Source: Triparma columacea (lineage: Eukaryota; Sar; Bolidophyceae; Parmales; Triparmaceae). Taken from it: a stretch of DNA of 15,169 nucleotides. Positions 7,546-15,169 of the stretch are shown in pieces (positions within the stretch are counted from its first letter, which is position 1; each line of letters begins with the position of its first letter). A program made the translations under genes and the position numbers. The notes beneath the pieces were generated by a model. The model worked only from the letters and a program-made list of their open reading frames with translations. It had not been told where the DNA came from and did not search any database. Where the stretch lies: positions 83,657 to 98,825 of the forward strand of contig BRYA01000402.1 of NCBI GenBank assembly GCA_030267965.1. The letters are read 5' to 3'.

Positions 7546-10500
7546 ATGGCTCCGCCACCATCCAAGATTTTACCGCAAACCTCGAGGCAGGGCTCCCATT
7601 TGTCGCGTCCCTCCTCGGCAAGCAGCAGGAAAGGGAACTTTTCCCAGCAATATCAAGCTAGACCTTCATCTGCAATATCCCGCAGACCGAACCCTGGCTC
7701 ATACCAGTTCGTTCAGCGGCATCCGACTAACCCGGCAATGCAGCGCCCATCAACTGCCTCAGCAAGTTCCAGTCGAAGAGGTCCTTCTCAGGCCAGGCAA
7801 CTTTACGGAGCGTCGTCATCAACAAAGTCCAACTTAACCACCGTGGCTCCCTCTGTTCCCGCAACTTTAAGGCCGAAATCAGCGTCGCGACAGCCCCCCT
7901 CTTTTGCCCAGCACGACAACAACATGAAGGTGAGAGTGTCAAAGGGTTAGGGTTAGCGTGGGGGGATAGTTTACAAATATGGACGTGGACGTGTTCGCGC
8001 TGCTGATTTGACTTGATTTGACATATAATAAATATACTCACAAGCCCCCGCTTCTGCAGCACCTCATGTCTTCCCTCAATGGCCGGGCTGCACCAACACC
8101 TTCGAATAGGTATGATTCTTTCGAGCTGAGGATCGATGGCCTCGGCGGTCAGAGTCCAAATGCGCCCAGCCAACAGCAAGGGAGAGTTCTAAAAGTCCAG
8201 GTGAGGTTGTGCGTGTGGTTATATGGGGGGAGGTTGTATGTGTAGGGGATTCTCTAGATTTGTTGCGAAGGAATATTTACCCCCCCCTCCCCTAACTCCC
8301 GCCTCCCAGACGCCAGACACCGTTTTGACAACGAGAACCTACACAAGAGCAGACGCTCACTTTTCTCCTGTTGAAGAGCACACCGCCGACGAGGGTTTGT
8401 ACGCGTGGGGGTCTAACTCCAAGGGACAATGCGGTCCCCCCAGCTCCGAGCGGAACTTTGTCGAACTGAAAAGAGGTGCCAAGCTCAAGGGTATAGACCC
8501 TATCATTCATGCCGACTTAGTCGACGAAGTTACTCTAGTTGTTACTCGCAAGGGCAAAGTTTTCGTCATGGGAAGGTGAGAATAAGGGACAGTAGGATGA
8601 TGTGCAAGCATGACAGCTCGCTCCCCTCTCCGGCACGCGGAGTAGTTCAACTCTCACACTCGTCACCTCCACCCTTGACTTCCCTCTTCTAACCCCCTAA
8701 TCGATCTCCCCCTTCGCTCCTCCCTTCAGCATCGAAGCCAACGATTCCTCCCTCCTGTCTACTTCAGCTCCCTCGACTCTCCCTTCATTTAAGCAAATCA
8801 AGCCTATAGGGAACCTCAGAGTTGTCTCTGCTTCAATGGGAGAAGCGGGGAGAATGTTCTTGATCGACGAGAACAGGAACGGGTACTTCTTTCATGTCAA
8901 GAAGCTGTCAGAGTTAGATTGGTCTGTCGAGAGACTCCAGTGTGACAAGCTCAGGGCTCTTCCAATGCCACAACCTGAAAAGCAGGGGACTGTATCCGCC
9001 CCGTCACCACTTCCCACGGTGCTTCACGCTTCCTGCTGCGGCCTAAGGACTGAAATTATTGACTCCCTCAACAGGATCCACGTTAACGTTGGTCCTGTTT
9101 CGGACGGCAGTCCTAGTCCGTCCCTCACGTACCTCCCTACCCCTAAGTTCAAGGTTCTGAGGGTTTCTTGCGCCCCCCGCCATACCCTAATATCTACTTC
9201 CGCCGGCGTTGTTCTCTCCCGCGGCTGCAAGTCCAAAGGAAGGATGGGAATTCACGACCTTGACTCGAAGTCGTCAGAGGCCGAACCTGTGAACTGGGAA
9301 TCTTCACCCTTCGTTGAAATTCTTTCTCCTTCAATCCGCCACGCCTTCATCACTGACGTGTTCGCTTCAGGGGCAAACAGCATTGCCCTTACTGACCGAG
9401 GCAAGCTCTTTTCCTGGGGGGACCATGCAAGTCTCCTTCTAGGCTTCCCATCGAACAGCCACTGCATATACGAGCCTCGCCTTATTAGCGGGCTCGGCGA
9501 AGTCAAAGTATCGCAAGTTAGCATAGGGACCTTCCACGTCTTGGTGGTATCTGACAGTGGGAACGTTTACGGTTGGGGGCACCTTCCGAGAACCCTTCAC
9601 AAGGCAGGTAATTCCTACGACACAGCCAAAACGAGCGGCCTGCGACGGAGGTCCTCCCAAACCTCAAGCATGAGAAGCAACAACAACGACAATAACAACA
9701 ATAACAATAACAACAACAATAACAACAGTAACAACAGTAACAACAGTAACAACAACAATAACAACAATGATAACAACGACAACGCCGACAGGAGGAGTGA
9801 CGCTGTTGGCCTGTCAGCCGCCTCACAACCCTCGACGACTCCTGTGACTAACCCCACGCTAGTGGAATTCTTTGCAACCAACGGCATCGCAATAGGAGGT
9901 GCTTGGGCCGCGCGTAAAGGGAGGGGGGGCGAAGACGCCGATTATTTGAACTCCGTCAACTCCGCGCTATCTCACTCGCTGTTTGCTACTTCCAAGGCCG
10001 TCGTCACTGCTCTGGATGAGCGCCCGGCCAATAACGAAGAGGATCTCAAGGTATATCCTCCCAACTGCACCGCGTTTGGCCCTGGTCTCAACCTCACGCT
10101 GCCTCCTACCGATTCATCATCTTCCTTCTCCCGGCGGTCTCCAGTACCGGCCGAAATTTATAAAGCCGCGGTTGCTGGAGAGTGGAACGAGTTCACAGTT
10201 GTCGCTAGGAACGCGTCAAACGAAGATCTAAATTCGATACAATCGTCGCCAGACTGCTCGTACATCGATGAGCTCGTGGTGCAGGTTGAAAAGATGGGCA
10301 AGCGCAAGGCAGTATCTGATCGGTCAAAAAGACACAAAAACAAGACATTGGGTGTGACAAAAAAAGCCAAAGAAGCAACTGCAAAGGTTAATGACAACGG
10401 TGACGGGACACTTGGCGTCTCCTTACTTTGCAGCAGCGGGGGACTCTACGCCATTTACGTTGGGTTCAGAAAGAAGTACCACCGCGAAACACCAGAAAGG

Positions 10501-13500
10501 ACGACTCTCCCCGAAACCATCAGGGATTCACCCTTTGAATGTCATGTTCTCCCGCCTTCAGGCGACACCAGTCACACTCGCGTTTACGGAGAGGTTGTCG
10601 AGATGAACTCTTGCCCGTGTGGGGAGAACAGGATGCTTATACACGTCCACGATGCCCAAGGCTTTCCAGTCAGGGGCGGAGGCCATGACGTTAGTGTAGC
10701 GCTGGTGCCTGAGCTCGATGACGGTTCGTCGCATCATACTATTTCGCCTTTGGGCAAAAAGAGGATAGGCGTCGTTGAGGCGAAGGTTGAGGACCACGAT
10801 GATGGTTACTACACTGCGACTTTTACAGTCACGCGGAGTGGGGACTATAACATGTGGGCGAGGATCGGGGGCTGGCTTGTGAACCCTACGGGTGGCCCCT
10901 CCTCATTCGTCACGGACTCTGAGAGGCCTTCCTCGCTCTCTCCGCCCCCCCAAACTTCTCGGCAGAGAAGGAACTCGAGGTCCTCCAAGAAGCAAAAGTT
11001 GTCCCCACTTACAATGGTGGCATCATTTCCCCGAAAGGTGCGCATATTCGAAGGCCTTCCTCACGCCAAGACAAGCAGTTTGGACCTATCGAGGTTCCAG
11101 AATGGCAATGTGGAGAACTACTTCGACATGGCCACAAACGTCGGAATGATTTCCAAGTTTTTCATCAATTTGCGCGACAAATACGGCAACTTTGCAAACT
11201 GTGAGAGAGACGGCGTTGATATCTCTATTACCTACTGCGATGCGGGCCATACTGCAGTTCCGTTCAGCGTGACTGAGGAGAAGCTCGGTGTTTATGGCGT
11301 CGAGTTTAAGCCCCTGATAGCCGGCGAGGTCATCGTTGTGTGCACAATGAGCGCAGCGGCGGAAGACGAGGGTGTTGATGAGCTTGGCAGCCTCACAGAC
11401 CCCTACGATCATAGGTATGGGAGCGAGGGCATGGATTCTGTGAAGAAGACGAAAATGGTCAAGATATCAGGGTGCCCCTTTAAGGTCAAGGTAGAAGAAG
11501 TGCCGTTAGCTAATCGTCTAGACCCGGCGCTGAGCTTTATGAGCGTTTTGAGTGCAAAGAGCGACGTGAGCGGTGGGTGGTGCTGGGGCAAGCACGCTAG
11601 CTTGGGGGGGGGTGCTTTTGGCCTGGTTAAGCTCACAATGAGGGACAAGATGGGGAGCCCGATCAGCCTTGAAAATGTAGCGGAGGAAGGCTTGAGGGGA
11701 TTAGAGAATCAATTTAGAGGTCTCATTAACGTCACTTTGAGGAGGGTGGGCAGATCGCCGTTGATTCTTCCTGCTAGGGAGGGAAGGATTGGTTTCCAGG
11801 TAAGACAGGAAAATACTACGGTGCGCGGAGCTTACGGTGCGCGGAGCTTAAATTGAAAGTGCCGTGCCAGTTGATTGGAGGGTATCTACCCTACAATGTC
11901 TCTTTGTAAGACTCGCACCCATTGTTATTGTCACAAATCCTCACCCTTTTCGCGAATCTAAAACGTATCGCGAATTTCTTTCCCGCAGTTTGGCGATGTC
12001 GAGGACTGCTTATCTCCGAGGCTGAGGCAGGAGGGTGATGCGGCGGGGGCGGGGGGGATCAGGTTTAGGAAGGAACAATTCAGGAGGAAATTTCAGGTCG
12101 GTGCGGATGCTGTGGCTGAGGCGGAGGCGGAGGAGCGGGGAATGAGCCCTGTGGTTGTTAATAGCGGATTCGAGATCGAGCTAAGTCACGAGAGTTTCAA
12201 CATGATGACCATAATTGGAGACCAAAGGGGTGGAGGAGGAGTGAGGGATTCAATTTTGTTGAAGGTGGAACTCCCCTTAGCAGATGACTTCTTCGTCATG
12301 AAGGCCGAGTTCAACGGGAAGAGCATTGGAAAGGGCGGCGGTGGCGACGCATTGTTTCTCACAGTCGTCCCCCAACTTGACTTGGATTTCTCGGGGCGGG
12401 AAGGCTTCGTTGGCGAATGCACGAAGGTCAACGATGGATTCATGTTCATGGTATGGGGGGAAGAGGGAGGAGGGAGGGAAAGTGCGGAGGGCGATGGGGG
12501 AAGCAGGAACATTATTGGGGGAGATAAGGTGGGGGGGGAGGAGGCAGTTACGCAAATCCTTCCAAGGAAAATCATGAAGGGCTCAAGGATCTACCATGAA
12601 ATGAACCAAGGTTCGAGGGGAATGGGCAAGAAGCTCTCTGTGATTGCCTGCGTCATGGACGCAAGGAGTGACGCAAAACTGAGCAGCATTGCAGCCAAGG
12701 CGATTGGGTTACTGGCATGTGTTGGTGACGATGTCTTGGGAAGACTCAAGGTTCTTCTGACCTTCGTGGTTAGTGTGACAGGTGGAGAGTTTCACGATCA
12801 TGAGGGGGTAGGGGATGAGAAATCGGACATTGCCAGGGAGTCGACAAGATTCTGGCAGCGAATCTGGGCTATTCAAGGAAAGGGGGAAACGATTGCCATA
12901 AAGGCGGGAGACATTGCTGGGGTTCTTGCAAAGACTGCGCTGCCAACATTCCAGTTTGGTTCCAAGATGCTGACCTTGTTGCGGGCGGTGCTCTTCAAGT
13001 ATATTTGCGACAGGTGCGGGCTTAACGGTTGCTCAGTCAAGAAACTTGACGACCCAAGGGGTGTCGAAGTCTTGTTGGGCGGAGAATTTTTCGTAGATTT
13101 TGTAAACTTAGCTGTTTTAAAAGTGGGGGATAGAGAGGAGAGCAACGTGGTCGGGAAAGGTGAAGGGGTGGAGTTTGGACTTATCGGAGAGGATGTAGAG
13201 AAGGAGGTGGTGTGTAGGAGGGTCCTCAAAAGCCCCAGGGTTAATATTGGTGAAGAGTTCGTTGGGGACGCTGTGGGTGGTGCTCAGAGGGGAGCACCAA
13301 ATATAGAAAAATGGGAGAGTGATAGTGATGCTCCTGTTGATATAAGCACTGCAGACATAGTGGCGGAGAGAGAAGATAGGAATGCTGTGAACGCGCCATT
13401 TAGTCCTGTTCAAGAGAGGACATTTAGGTCTATTCAGAATGCATCATCATCATCATCACTACCACAAAGCAGGTCGACTGCAAGGTCGCCATCTTCTGCC

Positions 13501-13563
13501 TTGCTTTTCGGTCCAGAGGGACAGGGAGCTTTCCAAGACCAAGACTTCGGAGCTTGGGGTTAA
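7546..13563 (+). CDS. RCC1-propeller and filamin-repeat fusion protein
   Basis: Five exons (7546-7929, 8060-8200, 8310-8575, 8730-11799, 11989-13563) give 1811 residues. Residues 1-128 are Ser/Pro/Arg-rich with four R-P-x-S/T-A motifs (21, 39, 67, 109). RCC1-type blades run from about 203 to 549. The clearest ends are LYAWGSNSKGQCG (205-217), GKLFSWG (489-495) and GNVYGWG (542-548); degenerate ones lie between, about seven in all. An Asn tract fills 581-615. Filamin (ABP280) repeats follow: about 737-872 (DNGDGTLGVSLL ... SPFECHV), 876-996 (HDDGYYTATFTVTRSGDYNM), 1033-1189 (GCPFKVKVEE) and a weaker fourth from about 1190. Residues about 1330-1811 match nothing I know. RCC1 propellers often bind or regulate small GTPases or chromatin, and filamin repeats are Ig-like spacers or docking modules. 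The role of the combination is unknown. There is no actin-binding CH domain. Two AATAAA motifs follow the stop. Confidence 0.85.
7930..8059 (+). other. Intron 1 of the RCC1-filamin gene
   Basis: 130 nt, phase 0. The donor is AAG/GTGAGAG and the acceptor CTTCTGCAG. It contains GGGTTAGGGTTAG, two telomere-like hexamers, probably by chance. Confidence 0.75.
8201..8309 (+). other. Intron 2 of the RCC1-filamin gene
   Basis: 109 nt, phase 0. The donor is CAG/GTGAGGT and the acceptor CCTCCCAG. The 5' half is G/T-rich, the 3' half is C-rich, and a CTAAC motif sits near 8292. Confidence 0.8.
8576..8729 (+). other. Intron 3 of the RCC1-filamin gene
   Basis: 154 nt, the only phase 2 intron in the window. 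The donor is AAG/GTGAGAA and the acceptor CCTTCAG. A CTAAC motif lies at 8689-8693. The split codon AG/C gives Ser, so the blade reads GKVFVMGS across the join. Confidence 0.85.
9679..9783 (+). repeat. AAC/AAT trinucleotide repeat encoding an Asn tract
   Basis: 29 of 35 codons are AAC or AAT. The exceptions are three Asp and three Ser codons (GAC/GAT, AGT), each one base away from an Asn codon. The tract links the RCC1 propeller to the first filamin repeat. Mixed AAC and AAT codons point to an old or selected tract rather than recent slippage of a single unit. Confidence 0.93.
11800..11988 (+). other. Intron 4 of the RCC1-filamin gene
   Basis: 189 nt, the longest intron here, phase 0. The donor is CAG/GTAAGAC and the acceptor TCCCGCAG. 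It carries a 16-bp tandem duplication near its 5' end. Without splicing the frame stops at 11856. With splicing it continues for 525 codons. Confidence 0.85.
11818..11849 (+). repeat. 16-bp tandem duplication within intron 4
   Basis: ACGGTGCGCGGAGCTT occurs twice in perfect tandem, 18 nt after the donor of intron 4 of the RCC1-filamin gene. It has no coding effect if the intron is spliced. Confidence 0.93.
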
Positions 13564-13585
13564 TAAAGAATGGGTTGTCAATAAA
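13562..13585 (+). terminator. Two AATAAA polyadenylation signals of the RCC1-filamin gene
   Basis: AATAAA occurs at 13562-13567 and 13580-13585. The first overlaps the TAA stop codon (13561-13563) by two bases, implying a very short 3' UTR if it is used. An A-rich run follows the second copy. The match to the eukaryotic consensus is exact, but its use cannot be seen from sequence. Confidence 0.55.
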
Positions 13586-14342
13586 AAAAATAACTAACGG
13601 AAGGCGAAAGTACCGAGGGTATTGAGAGGAAGTCTGTGTATATAGGGTCCGTGCGACTCTTTGGGTCGATTTGAGGGATTGGGAAGGAGGAAGGGTGCAG
13701 CATATAGATACAATTTTGTTATTGGGAAGATATAGCGTACTTGAAATGGCAAATGGGAGCAAACGCTGATCTTAGGACTGGAAACACGAAGATATGGAGG
13801 CATAGACGGAGGCATAGACGGTGTTAAAGTGAACAAATTAACTTTCCAAAACCCTCAAAAACAATTTCTGAATACATTGACCTCATTTACATCGCATTGT
13901 CGTATTCGTTGCAACAAGAAGATCGATAATACTATACAACACTCAGAAAATAGAGTTTGACGGCTTTAAGTGTTGACTGAAGCATAATACCAGCTCACAC
14001 CACTCCCGGCCAACGTCGTGAGCACAAGCAATTTAGTCCTCATTTAGAAGGTGAGAATGTGAAGAGAGGGACGAAAAGGCTTTACGTTGGATCGGAGCGG
14101 TATATTGGGGGTTCTATATGCCTGATCGTGGTGATGAGGCCTGCCCCCACCCTGCAACTTGCCTTCCGGACGAGGACTGGCGTTAGGCACTTCGAGGACC
14201 GAAACAGATTGGGTGATTTTGGAAAAGATAAAAACACGCAATAATAAACCACTATACAAGTATGCTAATCTACAACATCTTCACTCACACCCAAAAAACT
14301 CCGCTCCGCCACCTTTTTTTTACGCACGTCGATCGTGAACGC
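13586..14342. other. Intergenic region without a convincing gene
   Basis: About 757 bp lie between the poly(A) signals of the RCC1-filamin gene and the next start. The region is AT-richer than the genes. It holds a 12-bp tandem repeat (GGAGGCATAGAC twice, 13796-13819). A donor-like AAG/GTGAGAATG occurs near 14050, a 61-codon + frame at 14059-14244 and an AATAAA at 14243-14248. The frame shows no recognisable composition or motif. No tRNA or rRNA was recognised. The last part should contain the promoter of the next gene; a T-rich stretch at 14314-14321 and a C/A-rich leader precede it. Confidence 0.5.
13796..13819 (+). repeat. 12-bp direct tandem repeat
   Basis: GGAGGCATAGAC occurs twice without a gap in the intergenic region. 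The only other point of note is that this window has three small perfect tandem duplications of different unit size (33, 16 and 12 bp). Confidence 0.9.
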
Positions 14343-15169
14343 ATGATTTTCAGCACCCAGTCAAGATTCAAGATCGTCATGGAGGGCGAGGTTGAAGCAG
14401 ATGAGGGAATCGTGAATGGCGCCGGCAAGACCAACTATGCCTCTGAGCCCCCAGGCCCCAATCACACACCCTCCGCGATACACGGTCCCGTAGATATCGA
14501 TTACACAGCTCTTGGCCCCGAGCAAGTTAAACTTGTGAAGCTTCTGGATGACCGAGGAGCCGTTGAAGGCCTCATTGACAACTCTACCGGCGTCGATGTG
14601 AAGGTCATGGAGCTTGCTGATGTCTTCCATCACGAGCGCGACAAGATCATTGACTTTCTCCTCACCGATTGTGAGCAGGGCAAGTTCCGAAGGAAGACCA
14701 TCAACGAGTATGAAGAAGAGGGAGGAGTCATTCACAGACTCGTCTACTGGCAGCACTACAGCAGGGGGAATAAGTTTGTCGAATTTCTCCTCGACGTCAA
14801 AGTCGTATCTCCTGACAAATCGACGAACATTATGGAGTTGGCACCCCTTGATGAGGATGACCTTTCTGATGAGGCAACTGCCATGCTTGTCGAGATTCTA
14901 GCGTCAATAAAGACCAAGACTGTCAAACGAGGTGTCATTAAGGGGGAGCTCAGCTTCACTGACTTTGAGTTTGGACAAACTGCAGTCACTGTGGTGGGAA
15001 CTCTCAAGGCAGAGGAGAGAGCAACAAAGATGAAACCAGAAGTTGATGTTCGCACATTCAAAAGCTTTAAGAGTTTGAGATCCACGGCATCTAGTGTTGA
15101 AGGCAGGAACAGTGGCAGGACCAAGAAGGGAGACGTCAAGGTTGCGTATGCAGCAGTAAAGGGTATTGT
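14343..15169 (+). CDS. Unrecognised protein, 5' part, cut by the window end
   Basis: The frame from ATG at 14343 stays open for 275 codons to the last base. The predicted protein begins MIFSTQSRFKIV. Residues about 50-225 look like a folded domain with mixed charged helices and strands: LGPEQVKLVKLLDD (57-70), MELADVFHHERDKIIDFLL (89-107), VIHRLVYWQHYSRGNKFVEF (129-148) and FTDFEFGQTAVTVVG (205-219). A basic Ser-rich stretch follows (about 238-262). I do not recognise the family. The alternating hydrophobic strands near 129-155 loosely recall START-like lipid-binding folds in algae, a weak guess only. Other starts in frame are ATG 14379 (MEGEVEAD) and ATG 14262, which comes after an in-frame TAA at 14229. 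Antisense frames here are shadows. There is no signal peptide or clear membrane segment. Confidence 0.7.
   Translation, partial: MIFSTQSRFKIVMEGEVEADEGIVNGAGKTNYASEPPGPNHTPSAIHGPVDIDYTALGPEQVKLVKLLDDRGAVEGLIDNSTGVDVKVMELADVFHHERDKIIDFLLTDCEQGKFRRKTINEYEEEGGVIHRLVYWQHYSRGNKFVEFLLDVKVVSPDKSTNIMELAPLDEDDLSDEATAMLVEILASIKTKTVKRGVIKGELSFTDFEFGQTAVTVVGTLKAEERATKMKPEVDVRTFKSFKSLRSTASSVEGRNSGRTKKGDVKVAYAAVKGI

Noticed and set aside
7944..7960. GGGTTAGGGTTAG, telomere-like
   Set aside because: Only two hexamers inside an intron, which is easily chance in G/T-rich intron sequence.
9615..9887. Minus-strand frame with a long Leu run
   Set aside because: It is the antisense reading of the AAC/AAT Asn tract inside a long spliced gene. 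The Leu run is a by-product.
13594..13836. Minus-strand short frame in the intergenic gap
   Set aside because: Its apparent repeats (MPPSMPP) come from the 12-bp DNA tandem repeat. No other support.
14361..15139. Two minus-strand frames at the right end
   Set aside because: They lie opposite a continuous 275-codon + frame with better coding character and have no family resemblance.

Overview
The window is eukaryotic nuclear DNA from a compact, intron-containing genome. Five protein-coding genes are visible. Introns are short (77-189 nt), with GTGAG or GTAAG donors, C-rich pyrimidine tracts and CAG/TAG acceptors. Intergenic gaps are mostly a few hundred bases. Long C and G runs, short introns and several large proteins of unfamiliar architecture suggest a microbial eukaryote, possibly a stramenopile alga (diatom, bolidophyte or pelagophyte type). 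That placement is an inference from style, not from a marker gene.

Layout. (1) 33-509, +: last exon of an ankyrin-repeat protein whose start lies outside the window. (2) 683-4116, -: a complete four-exon gene for BRF1, the TFIIB-like subunit of RNA polymerase III factor TFIIIB. It is convergent with gene 1 and has a long Lys/Ser-rich N-terminal extension. (3) 4412-7346, +: a four-exon gene for an 868-residue coiled-coil, Ser/Pro-rich protein I do not recognise. It diverges from BRF1 across a 295-bp shared promoter region, and its stop codon lies inside a perfect 33-bp tandem duplication. (4) 7546-13563, +: a five-exon gene for a predicted 1811-residue protein combining RPxSA motifs, about seven RCC1-type propeller blades, an Asn-rich linker and several filamin-type repeats. 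(5) 14343 to the end, +: the 5' part of an open reading frame for an unrecognised protein, cut by the window edge. Between genes 4 and 5 lie 779 bp with no convincing gene.

Exon joins were worked out by hand from frame, splice consensus and, for BRF1, conserved family sequence across the joins. Nine of the ten introns are phase 0 and every upstream exon ends in AG. There is no sign of an operon, a mobile element, a CRISPR array, or an rRNA or tRNA gene. The genes do not form an obvious pathway. BRF1 is a Pol III initiation factor, while the two neighbouring + strand genes look structural or scaffold-like and could be cytoskeletal, which is inference only. The most unusual item is the RCC1-filamin fusion.
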